This document shows, in pieces, positions 8,282-17,349 of a DNA stretch of 64,000 bases (positions are counted from its first letter, which is position 1; every line of letters begins with the position of its first letter). Source of the DNA: Pseudomonas californiensis. Lineage in GTDB: Bacteria; Pseudomonadota; Gammaproteobacteria; Pseudomonadales; Pseudomonadaceae. The stretch covers positions 32,937 to 96,936 of the forward strand of contig NZ_JAGTPK010000019.1 of assembly GCF_021147775.1 (NCBI RefSeq), written 5' to 3'. Below the pieces are notes generated by a model. That model was not told where the DNA came from and did no database searches. It saw only the letters and a list, made by a program, of their open reading frames with translations. Made by a program: the position numbers and the translations under genes.

Positions 8282-9238
8282 TTATTCGACGGCTACCTGG
8301 TCACGCCAGTAAGCAAGCAATTGCCCCAGCGTCGTGTGCAAATCAATCGACGGTTGCCAGCCTGTGGTGTCGCGCATTGCGCCGGTGTCGCCGGTTGCAG
8401 TGGCGATGTCTGATGGGCGCATCCGCTCAGGGTCTTGAATGACGCTGATATCTGCGCTGCTCATGGCCAGCATTTCGTCAAGAATGCCGCGAATCTGGCG
8501 CGGCTTTCCGGAGCAGATGTTGAAGCATCGAGGGTATTGGCTATCGAGCTGTGACAGTTTCAGCAGTTTCACATAAGCGTCGCAGACATCGGCCACATCA
8601 AGAAAGTCGCGGCTGGCTTCCAGGTTGCCGACTTTCAGGCTCGGTTCCTGTTTTCCAGCTTCGATCAGGGCGATCTGACGGGCAAATGAGGCGGTGACAA
8701 AATCGGCCGACTGCTGTGCACCGATGTGGTTGAACGGTCGAACGATCACGCCGGGCTGACCCTGACGAAAGTATTCGTTGAACGCGGCTTCGGCGGCCAG
8801 TTTGCTGGCCGCATAGGGGTTGAGCGGCTGACAAAGAGTGTCCTCGCGCAACGCTACGCCCTTTTTGAAACTGGCGCCGTAGACTTCCGAGGAACTGACG
8901 AATAATACGAATGCGTTCGGTGCGCGATTACGCAGCGCTTGCAGCAGATTGACGCTGCCAATCACGTTGGTCTGCCAGGTCAGCACGGGCTCCTTGAAAC
9001 TCATGGGTACGCTGGTAATGGCAGCGAGGTGTACCACATGAGTGGGTGCAGCTTCGGTGATGGCTTGCTCAAGAGCGTTGGCGTCGCGAATGTCGCATTG
9101 CACGGATTGGTCGGCATGTTGCGGCGTTGGTGAGGACGAGCTTGTCAGGGCGATGACATGCTGCCCGGCCTGCTGCAAAATCTTGCAGAGAATTTGCCCA
9201 ACAAAACCGTTGGCGCCCGTGATGAGTATGCGTTGCAT
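8282..9238 (-). CDS. rmd: GDP-6-deoxy-D-lyxo-4-hexulose reductase
   Basis: 318 residues, an extended SDR with GANGFVGQILCK at the N-terminus, SSSEVYG near residue 126 and YAASK near 152. The later PFNHIGAQQSADFV and SRDFLDVADV segments match P. aeruginosa Rmd. Rmd reduces GDP-4-keto-6-deoxy-mannose to GDP-D-rhamnose, the precursor of the D-rhamnan O-antigen of Pseudomonas. The usual partner gmd is not in this window. The adjacent glycosyltransferase and the nearby GDP-mannose-forming enzyme support the pathway. An AAGGAAA lies upstream of the ATG at 9238. Confidence 0.88.
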   Translation of the reverse strand: MQRILITGANGFVGQILCKILQQAGQHVIALTSSSSPTPQHADQSVQCDIRDANALEQAITEAAPTHVVHLAAITSVPMSFKEPVLTWQTNVIGSVNLLQALRNRAPNAFVLFVSSSEVYGASFKKGVALREDTLCQPLNPYAASKLAAEAAFNEYFRQGQPGVIVRPFNHIGAQQSADFVTASFARQIALIEAGKQEPSLKVGNLEASRDFLDVADVCDAYVKLLKLSQLDSQYPRCFNICSGKPRQIRGILDEMLAMSSADISVIQDPERMRPSDIATATGDTGAMRDTTGWQPSIDLHTTLGQLLAYWRDQVAVE

Positions 9239-9363
9239 GGTCAGAATTTCCTTGATGGCCGAGGCGCAAGCGAGCGATCCTGGCAGTCCTGCGAATAGAC
9301 AGTCTTTGCCAGCATAGGTGCCTGCGCACAGCCAGATTTTAGGTCAGTGCAGTGCGATCGGGT

Positions 9364-10530
9364 TCAGTCGACGAGCCGATAGATATCCAGCGTCTCTTTC
9401 GCGCAGCGTTTCCAGGAAAACTCCTGGGCCCGCAGCAGACCTGCTGCTGCGACCTCATTGCGCGATGCTTCATCGTTCAGCAGGTCGCTCAAGTGTGCCG
9501 CCAGCTGCTCGTCGTTGCCGCGATCGACCAGACGAGCGCTGCCCTGGGCGAATTCAGACATTGACGTATCCGCTGTGCAGATCGACGCCACCCCGCATTG
9601 CATGGCCTCAAGCAAAGGCAGGCCGAACCCCTCGTACAGGGATGGGTAAGTAAATACCGCCGCGCCTGCATACAGAGTCGGCAGATCCTGACTTGGGACG
9701 AACGACAGTTGGCGCAGGCCATGGCTGATTTCCAGCGTTCTGATACGTTCGTTGAGTTCCTGATTATGCCAACCTGGCGCACCGGCCAGCACCAGCGGGA
9801 ACTCCTTGCGTAACTCTTCTGGCAGGCGGCACCAGGCATTGATAAGAGTATCGACGCCCTTGCGTGGCTCCAGCGTGCCGACGAATAGCACGTAGCGACC
9901 ATGCTGCAGACCATACTGCTCGAGTTTCGCGCGGGTCTGTACCTCGCTTTGTGGTCTGTAGCTTTCGGCTGCCCCCAGATAAACCGTATGTACACGGTCA
10001 GCGCCCACGCCAAAATCACTGATCAGCTCGTCACGGATGATGTCCGAATCAGTAATTAGGAAATCCGCACGTTCAAGGGTCTTGGGTAATTGCGCGCAAA
10101 GCCATTCCACACGTTTCTGTGGGTGGAACTGTGGGTAATGGACGAACGAGAGGTCATGAATGGTGGCGACACTCTTGCCTGCATAAGCTTTGAGAATAAA
10201 GTTGGGTTCGTGATAGACGTGGTTGCGAAACCGTCCTGCGTTCATCTTCAATTGAGTGCTGCGCAGTATTTCTCTGGCGCGGTAGGCGAACGTCCAACTG
10301 CGCAACAATGTGCGCAGCTGCGAAGAAGACGAAGGCGTGCCGGGAGCGTATTGGGCGCTGGAGCTGATGCAGTTGGCGATGGCTTGCTCAGCCGTGTAGT
10401 GACGCGAACCAATAAAGCAGTCGATATCCTCGATCTCATCGTCTCGCAGCTGTTCGATCAGGTTGAATGTGTAGTTGCCTATGCCGGTAAGCGGAGGGAT
10501 GAGAGATTCGGCGTTGAGCAATAGCTTCAT
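9364..10530 (-). CDS. GT4-family glycosyltransferase
   Basis: About 388 residues from the ATG at 10530. It has the GT-B architecture. The N-terminal half opens with LLLNAESLIPPLTGIGNY. The C-terminal half has FVGTLEPRKGVDTLI, then PSLYEGFGLPLLEAM, the ExxxxxxxE nucleotide-sugar signature of family 4. By context with rmd it is likely a D-rhamnosyl or mannosyl transferase of O-antigen or exopolysaccharide assembly, comparable to WbpY/WbpX types. It is transcribed leftward ahead of rmd with a 125-bp gap, so an operon is plausible. The exact sugar and linkage are unknown. Confidence 0.85.
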   Translation of the reverse strand: MKLLLNAESLIPPLTGIGNYTFNLIEQLRDDEIEDIDCFIGSRHYTAEQAIANCISSSAQYAPGTPSSSSQLRTLLRSWTFAYRAREILRSTQLKMNAGRFRNHVYHEPNFILKAYAGKSVATIHDLSFVHYPQFHPQKRVEWLCAQLPKTLERADFLITDSDIIRDELISDFGVGADRVHTVYLGAAESYRPQSEVQTRAKLEQYGLQHGRYVLFVGTLEPRKGVDTLINAWCRLPEELRKEFPLVLAGAPGWHNQELNERIRTLEISHGLRQLSFVPSQDLPTLYAGAAVFTYPSLYEGFGLPLLEAMQCGVASICTADTSMSEFAQGSARLVDRGNDEQLAAHLSDLLNDEASRNEVAAAGLLRAQEFSWKRCAKETLDIYRLVD

Positions 10531-10823
10531 GAAGTAGAGCTTACCTGTCTGCGCCAGCGCGGCGATCAATCTATGAGTTGAATGTGGTGCGGCTTGCCAT
10601 TATCAGACAAGTAACGCGAGAGCCGAGTTTAACAGGGACTGCTGAACGATAAGGCAAAATGGCTTGGAACGTTGGAAAAGCGCCTTATCACTGCATGGTG
10701 TTTCCCCGTTGCAGTCGTTACGTCAACTGGACGTCCTTACCGTTTATCAGGCCGAAACAGGAGCCATGCCTGCACGGCTGGTCATTTCGCTCAAGATTCA
10801 GTTGAGCGCAACTGAAGGCCGCC

Positions 10824-12216
10824 ATGACCCTTGCCGGGCTACAAGCACCGTGCTATCAAGTGGCTCAGCAGCCCCAGCCGAGCAATATTGCCATGATCCG
10901 CGAAGTCAGTCCGAGCCAGTACCCTTACTCCACCTCTGTATTCATCAGGGCTACTTTTGCCAATGGACAGGTTTACACCGCAAGTGGCGCCGTGGTGGGG
11001 CGCAATGACATCCTCACCGCGACCCATGTGGTATTTGATCCGGACCTGGGCGGTTATGCCACCAAGTTGGAGTTTTATATAGGCGCTGACTACAACTTCC
11101 AGACCCATCGCTTCGACAGTGCGCCATTGATCTCGCTTACCAATGCCCAGTGGCAAGTGTTGGCCTATCCCGCTCAAGCATTTCAGGACAGCGACAATAG
11201 CACCATGACTCTGCCAGAGTCCCAATACGACGTAGCGCTGATCGGGCTCAACGTACCCGTTGGCGATACTGTGGGTTATTTGTCTCTGGCCTCCGGTTAC
11301 AACCAGAGCCAGTGGGCCACGACCCTCGGCTACCCCGGCGGCGCTACAGGACTGTTACAGGGCTCGGCCTATGTCAGCCATGACGCTCGCTACTCCACCT
11401 ATAGCGCCTTTTCGCGTGACGGCAGCGACATTCTTGGCCCAGGCAGCTCGGGCGGGCCGCTCTATGTCACAGACAGCACCGGCGTACATGTGATCGGTGT
11501 CAAAAGCTCTGGCAGCAGCACTACCGACAACTGGGCAGACATTGGCCTGACGTATAACGAGCTGGTCAGATACATGGCAGACAACGATTCGTTGCTTGGC
11601 AGTACCACCAGCCGCCAGGACGGTACCGCCGGCAACAACCAGTTCTTCGCCAGCGCCACGGCAGAGCAGTTCTTCGGGCTTGGTGGAGTCGACACCGTTA
11701 CCTACAGCGGCGTACGCAGCGTTTACGACGTGTCGCGCAGTGGCAGCGTCGCCATCGTGGCCAACCGCAATAACGCTACCGACCGCGATACCCTGACCGA
11801 CATAGAGCGAGTGAAATTTCAGGACGGCACCCTGGCGCTGGATACTGCAGCAGGCCAGACCGCTGGCAGTGTCTACCGCTTGTACCAGGCTGGATCGCGC
11901 CCCTGACGCCACTGGACTCAAGTTCTGGATATCGGCAGCCGACGCGGGACAAAGCTTGTCTTCTGTCGCCGGCCAATTCATCACCAGCAATGAGTTTCGC
12001 ACCCTGTATGGCAGCGCCCAGACGCAGAATGAACTGCTGAACGCCTTTTACCGCAATGTACTGGATCGGGCGCCTGATACCCAAGGCTTCAACTTTTGGG
12101 TGAATGCCTTGAACAATGGGCTGAGCAGCAACGACCTGCTGGTTTCATTCTCGGAAAGTAATGAAAACGTTGCCAACCTGAGCAGTGTCGTCAATCAAGG
12201 GATCTGGATGGGGTGA
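10824..12216 (+). pseudogene. Trypsin-like protease with DUF4214, frameshifted
   Basis: The first frame (to about 11880) encodes a chymotrypsin-fold protease. His is in TATHVVF, Asp in QYDVALIGL and Ser in GPGSSGGPLY, followed by a TVTYSGV linker and the start of a DUF4214 unit. At SVYRLYQA the frame breaks and stops at 11906. The rest of the DUF4214 units (DRAPDATGLKFW, then YRNVLDRAPDTQGFNFW, ending NQGIWMG) continue in another frame to 12216. Compared with the paralogues, five bases appear lost between the two GCTG-like words near 11888, consistent with slippage. The truncated product would keep the whole protease. The start is either ATG 10824 or ATG 10893. A sequencing error cannot be excluded. 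Confidence 0.75.
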
Positions 12217-12370
12217 CTGTCATTGGACTGATTAGTGCTCAAGACTTGATTCTGATCGTAGCCATTATCCGGAGTGGTCATGATCGAAGCGCTTTATCTT
12301 CGAAATGAACCTGAGATGCTTTTTACATGCTCAGACTGAGCGCCGCGAAGCGCTCAATTCCGTTGACGCG

Positions 12371-13273
12371 TTACATCCATATGCCATTTTTCAACTCGCC
12401 GGCAGTGTTGTTGATGTTCTCGTTGCTTTCGGAGAACGCCACCAGCACATCGCTCGCCTGGACACCGATGGCCATCTGGTTGCTCCAGTACTGCAAGCCT
12501 GTGGCGTCAGTTGCGCGATGCAGTACGTTCTGGTAGTAGCTGTTGATGAGCGTGGTCGAATCCTGGCTCGGGTTGGCCGTCTTGAATTCGTTGCTGGTGA
12601 CGAACCCCATTGCAACGTCGGCCAGGCTGGTGCCTTTATCCATTTCCGTGACCCAGAACTTCAAACCGGCAGCATCGGGTTTGCGATCGAACGCGGCCTG
12701 GTAGATGCGATAGGCCGAGCCTGCGTTTTCGCCAGCTTTCACATCCAGAGCCAATACCGAACCGGCGCCGAAGTCGATACGCTCGATGTTGGTCAGGGTG
12801 TCCGTTCCTCCCTGATGCTCTACCGTATAGGTGTTGCCGCTGGACGGGATGGAAACGCTTTGCTTGCCAGCGTTGTAGTAGACGGTATCAATGCCTGCAC
12901 CGCCGTCGTAGGTGTTATTGCCGCCACCCCCTTTGAGCACATCATTGCCCGCTGAGCCGATCAGGGTGTCATCGCCCTTGAGAATCTCGGTCAGCGCACC
13001 GTTGATGTCGAAGCTGCCGATGTATTCCGCCAGGGTTGCGGCATTGGCTTGCAGGCCGGTTACTTCAAAATAAGGGCCGTTCTGATAAGCCACGGTAGAA
13101 GTCAGAACACCGCCGGAGATCTCGCCGTCAGTGAACTGGAAAGAGCCAAAGTAATCCTGGGTTCTGACGCCGTCAGTCGCTCTTATATGCCCGCTGTCGA
13201 CGACGGGAAATGTTCCGTCCCACGCTTGTAGTGCGTTCATATCAATAGGCTGATGCAGTTTTAGAATAGCCAT
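12371..13273 (-). CDS. DUF4214 RTX-like secreted protein
   Basis: About 300 residues from the ATG at 13273, preceded by AAGGAAG. Residues 1-105 are an unrecognised N-terminal region. GDDTLIGSAGNDVLKGGGG is an RTX calcium-binding repeat. SAYRIYQAAFDRKPDAAGLKFW and YYQNVLHRATDATGLQYW are the two DUF4214 units, and the protein ends KNGIWM. There is no Sec signal. It is closely related in its C-terminal half to the protein at 4985-5854, so the two probably share an export route. It converges on the broken protease gene, suggesting local duplication of the module. Confidence 0.75.
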   Translation of the reverse strand: MAILKLHQPIDMNALQAWDGTFPVVDSGHIRATDGVRTQDYFGSFQFTDGEISGGVLTSTVAYQNGPYFEVTGLQANAATLAEYIGSFDINGALTEILKGDDTLIGSAGNDVLKGGGGNNTYDGGAGIDTVYYNAGKQSVSIPSSGNTYTVEHQGGTDTLTNIERIDFGAGSVLALDVKAGENAGSAYRIYQAAFDRKPDAAGLKFWVTEMDKGTSLADVAMGFVTSNEFKTANPSQDSTTLINSYYQNVLHRATDATGLQYWSNQMAIGVQASDVLVAFSESNENINNTAGELKNGIWM

Positions 13274-13537
13274 GGGTCTTCCTTGATTGATGCTCGTGCG
13301 CATCGATAGAGCGTGAATTGCGCTTCAGGTAAACAGAGAAGGTTGTATCGATACTGATACAACGCCATGTAAAGTCGTCGTAGGACTGCGCAAAAGAGCG
13401 ATAGTTCCGACGCAGTAAAAGGACGTTGTGTGGTGTAGGACGGCTTTTTCTGGCCACCAATCAATATTGCATCCCGGCTACAGGCCCCGGATAATGCGCC
13501 CCTCGCTACGTTCACGTTGCACAAGACTGGAGCATCT

Positions 13538-14956
13538 ATGTTTACCCCTGTAATCCTGGCTGGCGGCAATGGTTCGCGTCTGTGGCCCCTGTCGCGGCAG
13601 AGCTTTCCCAAGCAGTTTCTTGCCCTCGATGGCCAGGATCAGGGAACGATGTTTCAACGTACCCTCGCGCGTCTGCAGGGCCTGGAGCACGCGCCTGCGG
13701 TTGTGGTCAGCAACGAGAACCATCGCTTTATCGTGGCCGAGCAATTGCGTGTGGCCAAGATGGGCAGCCGCCGCGTGATTCTCGAGCCGCTGGCGCGCAA
13801 CACCGCTCCGGCCATTGCGCTGGCTGCGCTGGAAGCGATTGCCGACGGCACGGACCCGATCCTGCTGGTGCTCGCCGCCGACCACCACATCCATGATGAA
13901 GAAGCGTTCCGCGAGGCTGTTCGCGTTGCCCAGACGCACGCCGAGGCTGGCCGTCTGGTGACCTTCGGGATCACGCCGACCCACGCCGAAACCGGTTTTG
14001 GTTACATCCAGTGCGGCAAGTCGATTGCCCAGGGCGGCTTTGACATTGCCGGCTTCAAAGAGAAACCGTCCCAGCAAATGGCCGAAGAGTATCTGTCTTC
14101 CGGCATTTACCTGTGGAACAGCGGCATGTTCATGTTCCGCGCCTCGGTGTTCCTGGGTGAGCTGCAGCAGCATCGTCCAGACATCCTGGCCGCCTGCCGT
14201 GTTGCGCTGGAGCATGCCGAGGCCGATAACTACTTCCTGCACGTACAGGCCGAACAGTTCGCGCTGTGTGCCGACGAGTCGGTGGACTACGCCGTGATGG
14301 AGCACACCGCCGCCGGGCTGGTGGTGCCGCTGGATGCGGGCTGGAACGATCTGGGCAGTTGGGCTGCGATCTGGGACGTGGGCCCGCACGATGTCAACGC
14401 CAACCGTCTGGAAGGCGACGTGATGGCCATCGACACCCGCAACTGCCTGGTGCAGTCGCATCACCGTCTGGTGGCCACAGTGGGCGTCGAAGACCTGATC
14501 ATCATCGAAACCAAGGACGCGATTCTGGTTGCCAACAAGCACAACAGTCAGCAGGTCAAGGACGTGGTCAAGCGTCTGCAGGCCGAAGAGCGTCCCGAGT
14601 TCGTCACGCACCCGCTGGTCAACCGTCCGTGGGGCCACTACGACACCATCGACATGGGCGAGCGTTATCAGGTCAAGCGCATCAGCGTGTTGCCGGGCGA
14701 GTGCCTGTCGCTGCAGATGCACTACCACCGCGCCGAGCACTGGATCGTGGTGTCCGGTACTGCGAAGGTAACCTGCGACGATCAGGAGCTGATCCTCTCC
14801 GAAAACCAGTCGACCTACATTCCACTGGGCGTCAAACACTCCCTGGCCAACCCTGGCAAGGTGCCGCTGGAACTGATTGAAGTGCAGTCCGGTTCCTACC
14901 TGGGTGAAGACGACATCGTGCGCTTCGAAGACCGTTATGGTCGCTTGAAGAAGTAA
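13538..14956 (+). CDS. manC: Mannose-1-P guanylyltransferase / mannose-6-P isomerase
   Basis: About 472 residues, a bifunctional type II enzyme (AlgA/WbpW/PslB group). The N-terminal nucleotidyltransferase has ILAGGNGSRLWPLSR (residues 6-20) and FKEKPS. The C-terminal cupin isomerase has QMHYHRAEHWIVVSG with metal-binding His and Glu. It converts fructose-6-P to mannose-6-P and mannose-1-P to GDP-mannose. That product would feed Rmd and other deoxyhexose routes. The ATG at 13538 has TGGAG upstream; a few in-frame codons before it are not needed. The paralogue meant (algA, pslB or wbpW) cannot be settled from this window. Confidence 0.88.
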   Translation: MFTPVILAGGNGSRLWPLSRQSFPKQFLALDGQDQGTMFQRTLARLQGLEHAPAVVVSNENHRFIVAEQLRVAKMGSRRVILEPLARNTAPAIALAALEAIADGTDPILLVLAADHHIHDEEAFREAVRVAQTHAEAGRLVTFGITPTHAETGFGYIQCGKSIAQGGFDIAGFKEKPSQQMAEEYLSSGIYLWNSGMFMFRASVFLGELQQHRPDILAACRVALEHAEADNYFLHVQAEQFALCADESVDYAVMEHTAAGLVVPLDAGWNDLGSWAAIWDVGPHDVNANRLEGDVMAIDTRNCLVQSHHRLVATVGVEDLIIIETKDAILVANKHNSQQVKDVVKRLQAEERPEFVTHPLVNRPWGHYDTIDMGERYQVKRISVLPGECLSLQMHYHRAEHWIVVSGTAKVTCDDQELILSENQSTYIPLGVKHSLANPGKVPLELIEVQSGSYLGEDDIVRFEDRYGRLKK

Positions 14957-14983
14957 GCGTCACCGCCCACTGCCTGAACTTGT

Positions 14984-15020
14984 CGAAACGCCCCACACGC
15001 CTTGCGTGTGGGGCGTTTCG
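14984..15020. terminator. Terminator after manC, 17-bp perfect stem
   Basis: Seventeen complementary bases on each side of a CTT loop (arms 14984-15000 and 15004-15020) start 27 bases after the stop codon. The stem contains its own TTTC/GAAA ends. It is unusually long and perfect for an intrinsic terminator. Confidence 0.85.
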
Positions 15021-15096
15021 CATTTCTGACGAAGCGCGTTAATCCCGTCTACGCTCAAGCCGATAACAGCAGTACAACCCCACTATCGGTGCAGAA

Positions 15097-16410
15097 ATGT
15101 TCAATACCCGCTTGAAAAAGGAATTACAGGCACAGCAAGCCGAGTTATCGATGTACCGGCAGATGCAGACGGGTATCGACGCTCGCATGGTTTCGCTGAC
15201 GCTGGATGCCGATAACCGTATCTCTCACACCAACGACAACTTCCTCAGGATGCTGGGCTATAGAAGCGAGCAGCTGCTGGGCAGAAGTCTGGATGAGATC
15301 GTCCCGACCTACGTCAAGCAGCTCGATTGCTATCGCAACCTCAAGGCGGCGGTGCACAAGGGTGAGTCTGTAATGGACAACTACCGTTTTCTGCGCGCTG
15401 ACGGCTCGCTGGCCTGGATACGGGCCATGTGGCAGCCGGTCCTGGACGATGGCGGCAAATTGAAGCAACTGCAGTGCTACGGCTCGGACATCACCACGAC
15501 TGTTGAAACAGCAGCCGAGAACTCGGCGTTCATTCAAGCGTTGCTGCGTTCTACGGCAGTGATCGAGTTCGACCTGGGTGGCCATGTGCTGACCGCCAAT
15601 GACCAGTTTCTGCGCGGCATGGGTTACAGCCTGGCGCAGATCAAGGGCAAGCATCACAGCCTGTTCTGTGACCCGCATGAAACCGCGTTGGCGCCGTACA
15701 AGGAGTTCTGGGCCACGCTGAACCGTGGCGAGTTCGTGGCCAGCCGCTTCAAGCGCATCGACAGCAGCGGCCGCGAGGTGTGGCTGGAAGCGACCTACAA
15801 CCCGGTGCACGACGCGCAAGGCAAGCTTTACAAAGTCGTCAAGTTCGCCACGCTGGTGACTGATCAGGTAGCGCGCGAAGAAGAGGTCAGCCAGGCCGCG
15901 AGCGTGGCGTTCGAGATTTCCCAGAAAACTGACGTCAGTGCCCAGCGCGGCGCGGACGTGGTGCAGAACACGGTCAACACGATGCGCAAGATTTCTCAGG
16001 AAATGGAGTCGGCCTCATCGGGTATCGAGGCCCTGGGCAAGCAGTCGTTGCTCATCAGCTCCATTGTGCAGACCATTGGCGGCATCGCTCAGCAGACCAA
16101 CTTGCTGGCGCTCAACGCTGCCATCGAAGCGGCGCGCGCCGGTGAGCAGGGCAGGGGCTTTGCCGTGGTGGCCGATGAAGTGCGACAGCTGGCAGGCCGT
16201 ACCAGTGCGGCGACCGAAGAAATCGTCAACGTTGTGCAGCAGAACCAGGCGCTGGCCGACGAGGCCGTGCGCGGCATGGCCAACAGCCGCAGCCAGGCCG
16301 AACAGGGCCTTTTGCTGGCCAACGAAGCGGGCGCGGTGATCGTCGAGATCCAGGACGGCGCCAAGCAGGTGGTCGGTGCGGTCGGGCGGTTTGCCAATCA
16401 GTTGAAATAG
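15097..16410 (+). CDS. bdlA: Soluble PAS-PAS chemoreceptor, BdlA-like
   Basis: 437 residues with no membrane helices. Two PAS domains (about 25-135 and 150-255) are followed by a short MCP signalling domain whose hairpin tip reads IAQQTNLLALNAAIEAARAG. This layout and length match BdlA of P. aeruginosa (about 417 residues), the receptor-like protein needed for biofilm dispersion in response to c-di-GMP and nutrient shifts. A haem- or FAD-binding Aer-like sensor is an alternative. It is monocistronic, with terminators on both sides, and lies directly before the curli locus. Confidence 0.82.
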   Translation: MFNTRLKKELQAQQAELSMYRQMQTGIDARMVSLTLDADNRISHTNDNFLRMLGYRSEQLLGRSLDEIVPTYVKQLDCYRNLKAAVHKGESVMDNYRFLRADGSLAWIRAMWQPVLDDGGKLKQLQCYGSDITTTVETAAENSAFIQALLRSTAVIEFDLGGHVLTANDQFLRGMGYSLAQIKGKHHSLFCDPHETALAPYKEFWATLNRGEFVASRFKRIDSSGREVWLEATYNPVHDAQGKLYKVVKFATLVTDQVAREEEVSQAASVAFEISQKTDVSAQRGADVVQNTVNTMRKISQEMESASSGIEALGKQSLLISSIVQTIGGIAQQTNLLALNAAIEAARAGEQGRGFAVVADEVRQLAGRTSAATEEIVNVVQQNQALADEAVRGMANSRSQAEQGLLLANEAGAVIVEIQDGAKQVVGAVGRFANQLK

Positions 16411-16419
16411 ACAGTGGGT

Positions 16420-16450
16420 CTCAAGCCAGGGCTCTGGCTTGAGGGTTTTC
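16420..16450 (+). terminator. Terminator after the BdlA-like gene
   Basis: Arms CTCAAGCCAG and CTGGCTTGAG with a GGCT loop are followed by GGTTTT, ten bases after the stop codon. Confidence 0.85.
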
Positions 16451-16578
16451 CGAAGTGTTTGAGGTTCGTCCTTTCAAACGCTTCATCCTGATAACTGCTT
16501 CAATGATTCAATGCACTGTTTCATGTGGGCGGTTGATATCGCTGTGCCGTGGTGAAGAATGAAAACACACATCGGCAA

Positions 16579-16608
16579 TGAACAATTGAATATAAATTCA
16601 ATTGTTCA
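16579..16608. promoter_or_regulatory. 13-bp inverted repeat upstream of curli genes
   Basis: Arms TGAACAATTGAAT and ATTCAATTGTTCA flank ATAA. It lies in the AT-rich 480-bp gap before csgE. Its symmetry and placement suggest an operator, but the regulator is unknown. No csgD-like gene is in the window. Confidence 0.5.
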
Positions 16609-16736
16609 CGGCGGGAGTGTCATATTACATTCATCATGAGGCACGTCTGTCGTTCATACCGCGGGTCACTCGTCTTTGTCTTTCATGACGCCATATTTAT
16701 AACACTTCCTCTGTTCAAACAGTCCTTCAAAATCCC

Positions 16737-16798
16737 GGCGTCAGAAAAAGCAGTGTTTTTTCTGAAAATAGATCCGTTCGAGTATTTTTTCTGACGCC
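16737..16798. promoter_or_regulatory. Long-arm inverted repeat upstream of csgE
   Basis: GGCGTCAGAAAAA (16737-16749) is the exact complement of TTTTTCTGACGCC (16786-16798). A third TTTTTTCTG word (about 16756-16763) between them can pair with the first arm instead. Two mutually exclusive hairpins are thus possible. It ends about 100 bases before the csgE start, next to a TATAAA at about 16854 that could be a -10 element. Confidence 0.5.
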
Positions 16799-16894
16799 AG
16801 AAAATATTTTATATTTATTATCAAAAAGTAGTAGCACTTTGTATGTGTTCGTATATAAATTCCCCCACGACACCTGCCAACCACTGCGTGATAT

Positions 16895-17338
16895 ATGAAT
16901 TACTTTCAGACCCTGAGTGTGACGGTATTGTATATATGCACGGTCACTTCGGCAGGGGCTGAATCAAGTGTCAGTCACACCACGGCATTGACGGAACAAC
17001 GCAGTATCAATCGTCAGGACGTGGGCGGGCTGGTAGTGGGGCAGACAATAACAGTTGTGGGCCGCGCGTTTTATGACAGCTTTGCAACTGCCTGGCATGA
17101 CAAGGATGAAAACGGACGATTCACGGTCGCCATTTCCGAACGTCCGACCGCCCGTTTGGGCAGCCAAGTGTTTGTTGATTACGGTAGCCGGCGACTGTTT
17201 CAAACGTTTTTACCGCCTAATCGTTCTTTGATACCCGCACTGGGCGCCGACGCGGCAGCTCAGGTATATCAGGCGATTCTGGACAATCAGCTGGTACAGT
17301 TTTTTGGCGATCCCGATATGGGACGTGACGAATTTTAA
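16895..17338 (+). CDS. csgE: Curli assembly protein CsgE
   Basis: 147 residues with an N-terminal signal peptide (cleavage near SAGAES). The conserved core runs GLVVGQTITVVGRAFYDSF, then SERPTARLGSQVFV, LFQTFLPPNR, and a C-terminal ending in MGRDEF. This matches the CsgE pattern, which ends in HDEF in E. coli. CsgE caps the CsgG pore in the periplasm and brings curlin subunits to it. It is the first gene of the cluster, with csgF starting 12 bases after its stop codon. Confidence 0.92.
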   Translation: MNYFQTLSVTVLYICTVTSAGAESSVSHTTALTEQRSINRQDVGGLVVGQTITVVGRAFYDSFATAWHDKDENGRFTVAISERPTARLGSQVFVDYGSRRLFQTFLPPNRSLIPALGADAAAQVYQAILDNQLVQFFGDPDMGRDEF

Positions 17339-17349
17339 AAGGTATTTTT

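Noticed and set aside
13478..14839. Long leftward open frame opposite manC
   Set aside because: It is the antisense shadow of the GC-rich manC gene. It is rich in His, Gln and Arg, with no motif and no ribosome site.
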